DNA of 64,000 nucleotides from Bradyrhizobium sp. Ec3.3 (GTDB lineage Bacteria > Pseudomonadota > Alphaproteobacteria > Rhizobiales > Xanthobacteraceae): assembly GCF_000472925.1 (NCBI RefSeq), contig NZ_KI421479.1:278792-342791 (forward strand), read 5' to 3'. The notes beneath the pieces were generated by a model. That model was not told where the DNA came from and searched no databases. It was given only the letters and a program-made list of their open reading frames with translations. Positions 25,167 to 34,484 of the stretch are shown here, in pieces. Every line of letters starts with the position of its first letter. The stretch's first letter is position 1. A program made the position numbers and the translations under genes.

Positions 25167-26300
25167 TTGAACGGCGATCCAAAGCTGGAGCAAATTGCCA
25201 AGGGCAACGCGTTGGCACTTTGCGCCACGGGAGCCTGGACCGCGAGCTTCGCGCCGGCCCTCGAGCGGATGGTGGCTGACGCCGAGAAGCTTGCCGGCAG
25301 CCGGCCGAACATCTTCATCGACGTCTCCGAGGTCTCCAAGCTCGACACCTTCGGCGCCTGGCTGATCGAGCGCTTACGCCGTAGCCTGACGCAAGGTGCA
25401 GCCGAGGCCCAGATCGCAGGGCTCTCGGCGAACTATTCGAGCCTCGTCGACGAGGTGCGGCGGGTCAAGGCGACGCCGGTCATCGAGACCGGCGCCATTA
25501 CCATCACCGGCATGCTGGAGCAGATCGGCCGCGGTGTCGCCGGCCTCACCGGGACCGTGACCGATCTCGTCGACATGCTCGGCGCGGTGCTCGCAGCCAG
25601 CGGTCGCGTACTGATCCGCCCGCGCTCGTTCCGTCTGACCTCGACCGTGCATCATCTCGAGCAGGTCTGCTGGCGCGCGGTGCCGATCATCGTGCTGATC
25701 ACCTTCCTGATCGGCTGCATCATCGCGCAGCAGGGCATCTTCCACTTCCGCAGGTTCGGCGCCGACATCTTCGTCGTCGACATGCTGGGCGTGCTGGTGC
25801 TGCGCGAGATCGGTGTGCTGCTGGTCGCGATCATGATCGCAGGACGCTCCGGCAGCGCCTACACCGCCGAGCTCGGCTCGATGAAGATGCGCGAGGAGAT
25901 CGACGCGTTGCGCACCATGGGGTTCGATCCGATCGAGGTCTTGGTGCTGCCGCGCATGCTGGCGCTGGTGCTGGCGCTGCCGATCCTTGCCTTCCTCGGC
26001 GCGATGGCCGCGCTCTACGGCGGTGGGCTCGTCGCCTGGCTCTATGGCGGCGTCGATCCCGAAGCCTTCCTGCTGCGCTTGCGCGATGCGATCTCGATCG
26101 ATCATTTCATCGTCGGCATCGTGAAGGCGCCGGTGATGGCGGCGGTGATCGGCATCGTCGCCTGCGTCGAAGGCCTTGCCGTGCAGGGCAGCGCGGAATC
26201 GCTCGGACAGCACACCACCTCGTCGGTCGTGAAGGGCATCTTCTTCGTCATCGTCATGGATGGCGTGTTCGCGATCTTCTTTGCATCGATCGGGATGTGA
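25167..26300 (+). CDS. mlaE: MlaE-type ABC permease with N-terminal STAS domain
   Basis: Inner-membrane permease of 377 residues. A cytoplasmic STAS domain at about 20-115 (FIDVSEVSKLDTFGAWLIERLRR) is fused to the MlaE permease domain (about 130-377, with LREIGVLLVAIMIAGRSGSAYTAELGSMKM). The family moves phospholipid or other hydrophobic lipids between membranes; in E. coli the STAS part is a separate MlaB. The start is TTG, supported by AGGGAG at the right distance. It is the first gene of an operon with the ATPase and MCE gene; no mlaC or mlaA is present. Confidence 0.92.
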   Translation: MNGDPKLEQIAKGNALALCATGAWTASFAPALERMVADAEKLAGSRPNIFIDVSEVSKLDTFGAWLIERLRRSLTQGAAEAQIAGLSANYSSLVDEVRRVKATPVIETGAITITGMLEQIGRGVAGLTGTVTDLVDMLGAVLAASGRVLIRPRSFRLTSTVHHLEQVCWRAVPIIVLITFLIGCIIAQQGIFHFRRFGADIFVVDMLGVLVLREIGVLLVAIMIAGRSGSAYTAELGSMKMREEIDALRTMGFDPIEVLVLPRMLALVLALPILAFLGAMAALYGGGLVAWLYGGVDPEAFLLRLRDAISIDHFIVGIVKAPVMAAVIGIVACVEGLAVQGSAESLGQHTTSSVVKGIFFVIVMDGVFAIFFASIGM

Positions 26301-27073
26301 TGATGGCACCCGAAATCCAGGACCCCATCATCCGCGTCCGCGACATCACCGTGCAGTTCGGCGCGACACGCGTGCTCGACGGGCTGAACCTCGACGTCAA
26401 GCGCGGCGAGATCCTCGGCTTCGTCGGCCCCTCGGGCGCCGGCAAGTCGGTACTGACGCGCACCATCATCGGCCTCGTCTCGAAGGTTGCCGGCCGTATC
26501 GAAGTGTTCGGCGTGGATCTGGATTCGTCCAATAGCTCGCAGCGCCGCGGCGTCGAGCGGCGCTGGGGTGTGCTGTTTCAGCAGGGGGCGCTGTTTTCCT
26601 CGCTGACCGTGCGGCAGAACATCCAGTTTCCGATGCGCGAATATCTGAAGGTCTCGCAGCGCCTGATGGACGAGATCACCATGGCCAAGCTCGCCATGGT
26701 GGGCCTGAAGCCGGAGGTCGCCGAGCGCTTTCCGTCGGAGCTGTCGGGCGGCATGATCAAGCGTGTCGCGCTGGCCCGTGCGCTGGCGCTCGACCCCGAG
26801 CTCGTGTTCCTGGACGAGCCGACCTCGGGCCTCGATCCGATCGGTGCCGGCGATTTCGACGAACTGGTCAGGACGCTCCAGCGCACTTTGGGCCTGACCG
26901 TTTTCATGGTAACGCACGACCTCGACAGCCTTTACACAGCTTGCGATCGCATCGCCGTTTTAGGGAACGGTAAGATCATTGCGGCAGGGTCGATCGCCGA
27001 CATGCAGGCCTCGCAGCATCCCTGGTTGAGGCAGTATTTCCATGGCAAGCGCGCCCGCGCGGTCATGAGCTGA
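26300..27073 (+). CDS. mlaF: MlaF-type ABC ATPase
   Basis: Cytoplasmic ATP-binding subunit of 257 residues. Walker A GPSGAGKS near residue 40, signature LSGGMIKRVALARAL (the GGM form typical of MlaF), Walker B LVFLDEPTSGLDPIG and the switch histidine in MVTHDL are intact. The ATG overlaps the permease stop by one base; a GTG one codon earlier also reads, so translation is coupled. It powers the MlaE permease together with the MCE protein encoded next. Confidence 0.93.
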   Translation: MMAPEIQDPIIRVRDITVQFGATRVLDGLNLDVKRGEILGFVGPSGAGKSVLTRTIIGLVSKVAGRIEVFGVDLDSSNSSQRRGVERRWGVLFQQGALFSSLTVRQNIQFPMREYLKVSQRLMDEITMAKLAMVGLKPEVAERFPSELSGGMIKRVALARALALDPELVFLDEPTSGLDPIGAGDFDELVRTLQRTLGLTVFMVTHDLDSLYTACDRIAVLGNGKIIAAGSIADMQASQHPWLRQYFHGKRARAVMS

Positions 27074-27089
27074 ATATCCGGAGCACTTC

Positions 27090-28010
27090 ATGGAAACGCG
27101 GGCGAATTACGTGCTGATCGGGTCGTTTACGCTGGCGGTGATCGCCGCGGCGATCGGCTTCGTGCTGTGGTTCCAGTCGCTGCACACCACCAAGCAGCGC
27201 AGCCCCCTGCGGGTCGTGTTCGAGGGTCCGGCGGCGGGCCTGCGCAACGGCGGCAGCGTCAACTTCAACGGTATCCGGGTGGGGGAGGTGGTTTCGGTGA
27301 AGCTGGACAACCCGCGTCGGGTTGTCGCACTCGCCATGGTCGAGAACAACGCCCCGATCCGCAAGGACACCCTGGTCGGCCTCGAATTCCAGGGCCTGAC
27401 CGGCGTCGCCGCAATCTCGCTGAAGGGCGGCGAGGAGGCGGCCCCGCCGCCGCCGCTCGACGAGGACGGCATCCCGGCGCTCACCGCGGACCCCAACAAG
27501 CTCCAGGACGTCACCGAGGCGATCCGCGGCACGCTGCAGAACATCAACAAGCTCGTCGCGGACAATCAGGAGTCGGTGAAGAACTCGCTGAAGAATCTCG
27601 AGACCTTCACCACCTCGCTGGCGCGCAACTCCGAGCGCATCGATGCCGTCATGGGCAAGGTCGACGGCGTCATGCTCAAGGCCGACAGCCTCATGCTCGG
27701 CCTCAACACGCTCGCCGGCGGCAAGGATGGCGGTGAACTCTTCCAGGCCGTGAAGTCGATCCGCGAGCTTGCCGATGATTTCGACAAGCGCTCGGGCGCG
27801 CTCATGACCGACGGCCGCCGTACCCTCGGCGACATCAGCCGCGCCGTGAACAATTTTGACCGCAACCCGACCCGCGTCCTGTTCGGCGCCAGCAACAGCA
27901 GCGCGCAACAGGCCCCGCCGCCGGCCGAACCGCCGAAGCCGGCGCCTGCACCTGCTAATGCGCGCGCCACAGCGCCAGCTCAGGCTGCGCAGGGGCAGAA
28001 GCGGCAGTAG
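27090..28010 (+). CDS. mlaD: MlaD-family MCE protein
   Basis: Periplasmic, membrane-anchored lipid-binding protein of 306 residues. One N-terminal membrane segment (about 7-28) precedes the single MCE domain (about 38-120, VVFEGPAAGLRNGGSVNFNGIRVGEVVSVKLD). A long helical stretch then leads to a Pro/Ala-rich C-terminal tail. MCE rings of this kind form the channel for lipid transport above the MlaE permease. It lies 16 bases after mlaF in the operon. The C-terminal helix is longer than in E. coli MlaD (183 residues), as usual for alphaproteobacteria. Confidence 0.92.
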   Translation: METRANYVLIGSFTLAVIAAAIGFVLWFQSLHTTKQRSPLRVVFEGPAAGLRNGGSVNFNGIRVGEVVSVKLDNPRRVVALAMVENNAPIRKDTLVGLEFQGLTGVAAISLKGGEEAAPPPPLDEDGIPALTADPNKLQDVTEAIRGTLQNINKLVADNQESVKNSLKNLETFTTSLARNSERIDAVMGKVDGVMLKADSLMLGLNTLAGGKDGGELFQAVKSIRELADDFDKRSGALMTDGRRTLGDISRAVNNFDRNPTRVLFGASNSSAQQAPPPAEPPKPAPAPANARATAPAQAAQGQKRQ

Positions 28011-28012
28011 GC

Positions 28013-28452
28013 TCACCGTTTGCGGAATCGGGTCTTCGAACTGTCCGGAACGTAGATGTTCAAATCGATGGCGATGCGCAAGTCGGCCGCTACCCTCAGG
28101 AGTTGAAATTCAAGAGTATCGCCGGCGTGCTCGTAGCAGAACCATCCGACGAAGAGGCTGATCGGGCCCCAGTTGCGGACAAGGTTCTGAGAGCGCGACG
28201 ATGCGGTTTGAGCCGCCTAAGTACGGTCCGTATTCGCTTTGCGAGCGGCTCGCGCTTGTCTCTTCCGAAAGGGATCGAGCAATAGGATCCCGTGCCTCGA
28301 CCGCCAATGCGCGTTCCCTTGGGAGTTTGCCGTTCGTCGCCCGCCGTCCACATGATTGCCGGCGTGAGGCCTAGCCGGCTGCAGATGACGGATAGGTCGC
28401 GCGTGCGATGGCTGATGTGTAGTGCAATGTCCATCAGCTGCGGTGACATCAC
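28013..28452 (-). pseudogene. DUF4279-like gene, frameshifted
   Basis: The first frame gives MDIALHISHRTRDLSVICSRLGLTP and DERQTPKGTRIGG, the N-terminal half of a DUF4279-type protein. At about 28187-28205 the frame shifts, and the other half follows as NLVRNWGPISLFVGWF, then LEFQLLRVAADLRIAIDLNIY, ending in TGA at 28013-28015. Together they make about 140 residues, the normal family size. No ribosome site is clear and the gene sits just after the terminator of the giant gene, so it may be unexpressed. The family assignment is by pattern memory and needs a profile search. Confidence 0.6.
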
Positions 28453-28481
28453 GAATTGCAGTTTCTGTTGCGTGGCTTCGT

Positions 28482-28512
28482 CAAACGAAAACGGAGGCCG
28501 CGAGGCCTCCGC
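28482..28512 (-). terminator. Rho-independent terminator of the giant coiled-coil gene
   Basis: On the minus strand: GCGGAGGCC-TC-GCGGCCTCCG followed by TTTTCGTTT. It lies about 25 bases past the stop codon. Confidence 0.82.
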
Positions 28513-28537
28513 ATTCTAGTTCGTTGCTGTCTGCCGC

Positions 28538-31500
28538 TTACCCCAGCCGTCCCGCCGAGTGAGCGAGCAGCGTGTAGACTAGGCCCGTCTCCGAGGTTAG
28601 GTGGCCGCGCAGCTCCTGCGGGCCGCGGCCGTCGCGGGCGACTTCGTCGAGCAGACGCTCGAACTCCGAGATGTAGCGGTCGACCGTGCCCTTGAAGTTG
28701 CGGTCGGCGCGATACTTGCGGGCGACCTCGTCAAAAGCCTTCTGGCCGGCGGGCGTGTAGAGGCGCTTGGTGAAGGCCTTGTTCTCGCCGCGCTGGTAGC
28801 GGTCCCACATCTCGGCGGCGAGGTTGCGGTCCATCAGCCGGCCGATGTCGAGCGACAGCGACTCCAGCGGATTGCCGTTACCTTGCGGCGCCTGAGGCGG
28901 CTGCTGCTGCGGACGGCCGCGTGGTGCCTCACGGCCCGTCGGAGCCGCCGGGCCGGTATCGGCGCGGTTCAACAGATCCGACAGCCAGCCGTCGCGGCTT
29001 TGGTCGTTGCCGGCCGGCGCGACCGGCGGGGCTTCAGTGCGGCGAGAGGCGGGCACGCCGAGGTCCGGCGGCGGCAGGGTCGACGCGCTGCCGGTGTCGC
29101 GGATGCGCGTTTCGGTGCCGCGGCTGACGGCGGTCGCCAGCATCGGCTCTTCCTGACGCGCAACCGAGGCGCGGCCCGCGGTCGTGACGTCGAGGCCACG
29201 GCCGTGCTGGGCGACGATGCGGTTGAGCTCGGCGAGGGCCTCGATCTGGTCGACGATCACCTTGCGCATCTGCGCGGTGCTTTCGGCGGCCTCCTGCGGC
29301 ATCTCGAGCACGCCGCGGCGCAGCTCGTTGCGCGTGGCCTCGAGCTCGTTGTGCATCTCGAACGCCATCTGCTTCATGCTGGCGACGAGGTTGCCGAACT
29401 TCTCGGCCGACTGCTTGAACATCGTGTCCGCCTCGTCGGTGGTCTGGCGGTAGATGTCGTGCATCGCGTCGATGGTCTGGCGGTGCTCCTCTTCGGAAGC
29501 CACGCGCACCGCCTCGAACTGGCGGGTGATCGCGGCAGATCCCGCACCGGCGGTCTCCGCTACGACGCGCGCGATGTCGCGGGCACGCTCTTCCGCAGCG
29601 GCAAGCGACTCATCGAGCAGGCCGGTGAAGCGCGACAGCCGCTGGTCGAGATCGGCGGTGCGCAGGTCGATCGTGGTGACCAGCGATTCCAGCGCCTGCT
29701 TGCGCTCGGCGAGCGAGGCGGTGGTGTTCTTGTTGCTCTGCTCGACGACAGCGGCGGCATCGACCAGCGCCTTGCCGTGCGCGTCGAACTGGGTCGAGAG
29801 CTCGCCGAGGTCGACCAGCGCCTTCGTGGTCTTGGTGTTGAAGACGTTGAGCTGCTCTTCGAGGTTCTGCGTCGCCGCGCCGTTGCGCGCGGTGACGTCG
29901 TTCATCGCCGAGACGAAGTCGGCGACGCGGGTCACCAGCGCACGCTCGAGCGAGTTGAGGTTGTCGTGCGCACCGGTCAGCACCTCCTGGAGGAGGATGT
30001 TGCCTTCGCGCAGGCGCTCGAACAGGGCGACGGTGTCGGTGCGCAGGATCTTGCTGGTCTCCTGCATCTCGGTGACCGCCGCGATCGAGACCTGGCGCGA
30101 CTGGTCGATCGCCGCGCGCGAGGCCTGCTCGAGGTCCCTGAGCGACTTGTTGACCGCGCCGGTCGCGACTTCGCTCGCCGCGTTGATGGTGCGTGCGACC
30201 TCGTTGCCGTTGCCCGACATCGACTGCGAGAACGCCTGGCCGCGCGTCTCGATCGACTTCAGCGCGTCGGAGGTGACGCGGTCGATGTCGAGCGTGAGCT
30301 GGCTGGTCTTCGAGCCGATCGCGTCCACCAGCGTGCCGCGCTTGGCGTCGATCAGGTTCGACAGGCGGTCGGCCTGCTGCTGCACATAGGTGACGATCTC
30401 GTCGGTCTTGGCCGTCATGGCCTGGCCGAAGGAGCCGCTGGCGGCGAGCACCGAGCGCTCGACGTCGGCCGAGCTCGACTTGACCCGCGCGCTCGCCTCG
30501 TTCGAGGCGGTGATCAGCGCATTCTGGGCGTTCAGTGCGCTGGTCTGGATGTCGTTGGTGGCGTTCGAGGTCGCCGTGCCGAGCGCGCGCTCGATGTCGG
30601 TCGAGATCGCGCGGATCTGGCTGGCTGTATCCGCCGACGTCGCGGTCAGCGACGACTGCGCCTCGCGTGCGCTGTTGAGGATCGCCGCCGCGGTATCGGC
30701 GCCGACCGCGGTGAGCGTGCGTTCGATGTCTGAAGACAGCGACTTGATCTGGCTCGCCGCTTCCGAGGAGGCGGTGACGAGCGTTCCTTGCGCGTCGCGG
30801 ACGCCGGCCGTGAGCGCCTCGATGGTGGCGCCGCCGGCCATGGCCAGCGAGCGCTGCATCTCGGCGGCGAGCGATTTGACCTGGCCGGTCTGCTCGGCCG
30901 AGACCGCGAGCAGGGTGCTTTGCGCGTCACGGGCGCTGGTCGTGATCGTCTCCGCGGTGGACTGGCCTGCCTGCGACAGCGAGCGCTGCACCTCGGCCGC
31001 GAGCGACTTGACCTGGCCGGCGGCATCCGAGGACGCGGTAACGAGGGTGTTCTGGGCCTCGCGCGCGCCGGCCGTGATGGTCTCGGCGGTCGAGGTGCCG
31101 GCCATCGAGAGCGAGCGCTGCACATCGGAGGACAGCGCCTTGATCTGGTTCGACGTCTCGGTCGAGGCCGCGATCAGCGTGCTCTGTGCGTCGCGTGCCC
31201 CGGCGGTGATGGCCTCGGCCGTCGTGCTGCCGGCCAGCGACAGCGAGCGCTGCACGTCGGCCGTGAGCGTCTTGACGTGGTTGGCGGCATCGGAGGAAGC
31301 GGTGATGAGGGACGTCTGCACCTCGCGCGCGCCGGCCAGGATCGAGGCAGCGGTGGCCGAACCCGCCGCCGACAGGGTGCGTTCGACGTCGGCCGACAGG
31401 GACTTGATCTGGTTGGAGGCTTCGCCCGATGCGGACACCAGGGTCGACTGCGCCTCGCGGGCGCTGGTCAGGATCGAGTTCGCTGCGCCCGTGCCGACGG

Positions 31501-34165
31501 CAGTCAGCGCGCGCTCGACCTCGGACGAGGTCATCTTGAGCTGTGCGTTGACGTCCGAGGACACCGTCATAAGCGACTGCTGGGCGGTCCGCGCGCCGGT
31601 CTGGATGGTCTCGCTGGTGTTGACCACGAGGTTGGTCAGCGAACGTTCGGCGTCCTCGACATGCGAACGGATGGTGGTGGAGATCATCTCCGCGCGCGAC
31701 ATCAGGTCGTCGCTGGCCTGGCGTCCACTGCTCTCGATGCGGCCGGCCACTGCCTCGACCCGCGAGCCGAGCAGGTCCTCGAACTGCGCAACGCGCACGT
31801 CGATGTCGTTGGCGACCGAGCCGACCTTGGTCTCGATGGCCTGGTGGATTTCCTGGAAGCGCGCGGCGACCGTGCTGGTGAGAAGCGAGCTGCGGCCGTC
31901 GATCGTCTCGGTTACGCCGGTGATGCGGCGGTCGACAGCCTCGATCGCCTGCGCGGTGCCGTCGGACAGGGTGGAGGTCAGCAGCGTAAGCCGCGAGTCG
32001 ACCGACTGCACCGCCTGCGCCGCCGTGTTGGTCAGCGAGAGCGTGAGCTCGGTGAAGCGCGAATCCATCGACTGCAGCGCCTGCGCCGCGCCGCCCGTCA
32101 GCGACGTGGTCAGGTGCGTCAGGCGGGCGTCGATCGACTGGATCGCCTGTGTCGCACCGTCGGTCAGCGACGCCGTGAGGTGGGTGAGGCGCGAGTCGAT
32201 CGACTGGATCGCCTGCGAGGCACCGTCGGTCAAGGACGTCGAGAGCGCGCCGAGGCGGTTGTCGATCGTCTCGGTGACGGACTTCGCGCGCGTGTCGAAC
32301 GACTGTTCCAGCGCGACGACCCGGCCGCCGAGTTGATCGTCGAGGGTCTTGAAGTGGCCTTCGATCACACCGTCGAAGTTGGCGAGCTTGCTGCCGAGCG
32401 AGCCGTCAAGATTGGTGACGCGTTCGCCGAGCGTGGTTTCGAACTGCACCAGGCGCTGGTCGAGCGCCGCGGTGATCTCGCCGCCGTTCGAGGTGAGGCG
32501 GGTGTCGAAATTGTCGACATAGGTCTTCAGCGTCTCGGCGATATCGGTCGTACGCTGGCCCATGCGCTCGACGATCTCGCCGCCGAAGGTCTTCACCGTA
32601 CGGTCGAACTCGGAGATGTGGCGGGTGATCAGCGCGCCAAGCGTGCCGGAGTCGCGAGCGAACCTCTCCACGAGGTCGGCGCCCTGGTTCTTCACCAGCT
32701 CGTCGAACGCGCTCATCTGCAGGGAGAGGGAATCGTGCGCGGTCTCGGTCTGGCTCACGACCTTGGCGACCAGCGTGTTGACGGTGGCGTCGAGCGCCTC
32801 GCTCGCCTTGTCGCCGCTCGTCATGATGTGGCCGGCGAGCCGGTTGCCGGCGTCGTCGATCTTGGCGGAGAGGTCGTTGCTGCGCAGCTCGAGCTCGAGC
32901 AGGAGCGAGTCCGAGGAGTTCTTCAGGGAGTCGTGGACCTGCTCGGTACGCTCCGAGATGCCGTCGACGATCGCCGACGAACGCTGCTCGAACTCGCCGG
33001 TGATGCGATCGATGCGCTCGTTCAGCATCTCGTGGACGCGGTCGGCGAGGTCGACGAACTCGTCGTGGACGTGACCGGTCTTGAAGTTGAGGCTGGTGGT
33101 CAGCCGCTCGCTGGCGTCGAGGACCGCGCGCGTGGTCTCGTTGCTGGCTTCCTCGAGACGGTCGAGCAGGTCGCCGCCGCGCTCGCCGAGCGCGAGGATC
33201 ATGTTATCGCCGGCATTGCTCAGCGCCTGCGTGATGTGGGCGCCGCGCTCTTCCAGGGCGCCGGTGATGGATTTTGCGACCTCGTCGACGCGTGAGGCGA
33301 TCGCGTCCGAGATCAGCGCGATGTCGTGGCGCAGGTCGATCTGCACGCCGGAGATGGCGCTGCGGACCTGCTCGGCCTGGCCGACGAGGTTGTCGCGCTG
33401 ATGGGCGATGTCCTGGAGCAGGGCGCGGATGCGGACTTCGTTGTCGCTGTAGGCGCGCTCGAGGGCGGCGACTTCGTTCGCGACCAGCGTCTCCAGTTCG
33501 CCGGCGCGCGCGATCGCGCGCTCGATGCCGTCGCCCATTGCCGCGACCTCGCGGCGGATGGCCTGGCCGACGGTGACCATGGAATCGGAAGCCGAACCCT
33601 CCGGCTCGGAGAAGCGGATCGCGACCTGCGCCATGGCCTGCGCGATCATGCGCATTTCCTGGCCGCGCCAGACGAGGCTCGCGAGGAAGTAGAACAGCAT
33701 GATGGGCGCGAAGAACATCGCGACGAGGCCGGCGATGACCAGCACGCCGCCGCTCTGGCCCATGGCGGCATGGATCGATGGCAGGAAGCCGACGGTCAGC
33801 GCGGCGCAGGCCGCAAGCCAGATCCCGGCGAAGACAGTTGCGAAAGTGTAGACGCTGCGGGCAGGGCGGCCCTTCTGAAGCGCCTGGAGGAGCTGGCCGA
33901 TGGTCTCGCGGTCGTCATTGGCGGCGCGGCGCGGCGTGCGCGGCTCCTCGATCGGGTCGAACACCGGCCGATCGGTCGCGGCAGGGCGCGCCTCGAAGGT
34001 CGGCTCGTCGAACACGGGAGGCGGCAGCGCCGGAGGCCCATTCTCGGTCCGTACCGCAGAGGCGCGGCTGGTGTCCGCAGCCGTGTCGCTGATGTTCAGG
34101 GCTTCCTGGATTGCAGAAAGCGCGACTTCCGTGGGGTCTTTGACCTTCTTGGGAGTATTCGCCAT
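28538..34165 (-). CDS. Giant membrane-anchored coiled-coil protein, growth pole ring (GPR/RgsE)-like
   Basis: Protein of 1875 residues. A cytoplasmic Pro-rich N-terminus (1-100) precedes two membrane segments (about 105-128 and 138-165). Some 1500 residues of apolipoprotein-like amphipathic helix follow, and then a conserved globular end (about 1765-1875, LSLDIGRLMDRNLAAEMW and VDRYISEFERLLDEVARDG). Within the helix lie five 22-residue repeats (about 637-744) and nine 44-residue repeats (about 840-1236), all multiples of an 11-residue unit. This architecture matches the Agrobacterium growth pole ring protein and Sinorhizobium RgsE, which organise unipolar growth. Orthology is inference from architecture. 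It has a strong terminator, and CtrA-type boxes lie upstream. Confidence 0.85.
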   Translation of the reverse strand: MANTPKKVKDPTEVALSAIQEALNISDTAADTSRASAVRTENGPPALPPPVFDEPTFEARPAATDRPVFDPIEEPRTPRRAANDDRETIGQLLQALQKGRPARSVYTFATVFAGIWLAACAALTVGFLPSIHAAMGQSGGVLVIAGLVAMFFAPIMLFYFLASLVWRGQEMRMIAQAMAQVAIRFSEPEGSASDSMVTVGQAIRREVAAMGDGIERAIARAGELETLVANEVAALERAYSDNEVRIRALLQDIAHQRDNLVGQAEQVRSAISGVQIDLRHDIALISDAIASRVDEVAKSITGALEERGAHITQALSNAGDNMILALGERGGDLLDRLEEASNETTRAVLDASERLTTSLNFKTGHVHDEFVDLADRVHEMLNERIDRITGEFEQRSSAIVDGISERTEQVHDSLKNSSDSLLLELELRSNDLSAKIDDAGNRLAGHIMTSGDKASEALDATVNTLVAKVVSQTETAHDSLSLQMSAFDELVKNQGADLVERFARDSGTLGALITRHISEFDRTVKTFGGEIVERMGQRTTDIAETLKTYVDNFDTRLTSNGGEITAALDQRLVQFETTLGERVTNLDGSLGSKLANFDGVIEGHFKTLDDQLGGRVVALEQSFDTRAKSVTETIDNRLGALSTSLTDGASQAIQSIDSRLTHLTASLTDGATQAIQSIDARLTHLTTSLTGGAAQALQSMDSRFTELTLSLTNTAAQAVQSVDSRLTLLTSTLSDGTAQAIEAVDRRITGVTETIDGRSSLLTSTVAARFQEIHQAIETKVGSVANDIDVRVAQFEDLLGSRVEAVAGRIESSGRQASDDLMSRAEMISTTIRSHVEDAERSLTNLVVNTSETIQTGARTAQQSLMTVSSDVNAQLKMTSSEVERALTAVGTGAANSILTSAREAQSTLVSASGEASNQIKSLSADVERTLSAAGSATAASILAGAREVQTSLITASSDAANHVKTLTADVQRSLSLAGSTTAEAITAGARDAQSTLIAASTETSNQIKALSSDVQRSLSMAGTSTAETITAGAREAQNTLVTASSDAAGQVKSLAAEVQRSLSQAGQSTAETITTSARDAQSTLLAVSAEQTGQVKSLAAEMQRSLAMAGGATIEALTAGVRDAQGTLVTASSEAASQIKSLSSDIERTLTAVGADTAAAILNSAREAQSSLTATSADTASQIRAISTDIERALGTATSNATNDIQTSALNAQNALITASNEASARVKSSSADVERSVLAASGSFGQAMTAKTDEIVTYVQQQADRLSNLIDAKRGTLVDAIGSKTSQLTLDIDRVTSDALKSIETRGQAFSQSMSGNGNEVARTINAASEVATGAVNKSLRDLEQASRAAIDQSRQVSIAAVTEMQETSKILRTDTVALFERLREGNILLQEVLTGAHDNLNSLERALVTRVADFVSAMNDVTARNGAATQNLEEQLNVFNTKTTKALVDLGELSTQFDAHGKALVDAAAVVEQSNKNTTASLAERKQALESLVTTIDLRTADLDQRLSRFTGLLDESLAAAEERARDIARVVAETAGAGSAAITRQFEAVRVASEEEHRQTIDAMHDIYRQTTDEADTMFKQSAEKFGNLVASMKQMAFEMHNELEATRNELRRGVLEMPQEAAESTAQMRKVIVDQIEALAELNRIVAQHGRGLDVTTAGRASVARQEEPMLATAVSRGTETRIRDTGSASTLPPPDLGVPASRRTEAPPVAPAGNDQSRDGWLSDLLNRADTGPAAPTGREAPRGRPQQQPPQAPQGNGNPLESLSLDIGRLMDRNLAAEMWDRYQRGENKAFTKRLYTPAGQKAFDEVARKYRADRNFKGTVDRYISEFERLLDEVARDGRGPQELRGHLTSETGLVYTLLAHSAGRLG
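30456..31646 (-). repeat. Nine tandem 132-bp (44-residue) coding repeats
   Basis: In-frame units start with R-[ST]-L (for example RSLSLAGSTTAEAITAGARD, RSLSMAGTSTAETITAGARE, RTLSAAGSATAASILAGARE) and recur every 44 residues with no gap. Several neighbours are highly similar, which suggests expansion by unequal recombination. They form one long helical block inside the growth-pole-ring-like protein. Confidence 0.85.
31934..32257 (-). repeat. Five tandem 66-bp (22-residue) coding repeats
   Basis: Units such as LTHLTASLTDGATQAIQSID recur every 22 residues, exactly half the period of the neighbouring 44-residue block. They lie in the same protein, between its membrane anchor and the longer repeats. 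Confidence 0.82.
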
Positions 34166-34343
34166 GTTCAGTTTGAGCCCTCGTTACTTGTACACGTCCC
34201 CCGCGAGGCCCGCGCATTCCGCAAGCTCACAGACCGGTGCATGCCGCTAACGCGGATCCATTGCCGTCCTCCACCCGAGACGGCTTGTCCGCCAATTTCC
34301 GCAACATCCTATTGGCAGAGCGCTGCGAATGAAATGGCCGCGA

Positions 34344-34358
34344 TTAAGACAATCTTAA
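34344..34358. promoter_or_regulatory. CtrA-type box TTAA-N7-TTAA
   Basis: TTAAGACAATCTTAA matches the palindromic CtrA consensus TTAA-N7-TTAA exactly. It lies 179 bases upstream of the giant gene and 206 bases upstream of the Hpt gene. CtrA is the cell-cycle master regulator of alphaproteobacteria, so either gene could be cell-cycle controlled. Confidence 0.6.
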
Positions 34359-34484
34359 TCATCGTTAACAGGATCGGGCCGTAAGGCCTTAGCAATAAAT
34401 GAAATTTTCCACGGAACTCTGCGGATTGCGGCAACTTTTCGTCAATATGAGGGCGGAATTGGGTAAAATAGGCATAACGTTCCA

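Noticed and set aside
30456..31646. Regular repeats considered as a CRISPR or satellite array
   Set aside because: The period is exactly 44 codons, in frame, with no spacer-repeat alternation; it is protein repeat structure.
28601..33295. Several long plus-strand frames (up to 835 codons) opposite the giant coiled-coil gene
   Set aside because: They mirror the repeat structure of the real gene, contain only low-complexity sequence and have no ribosome sites.
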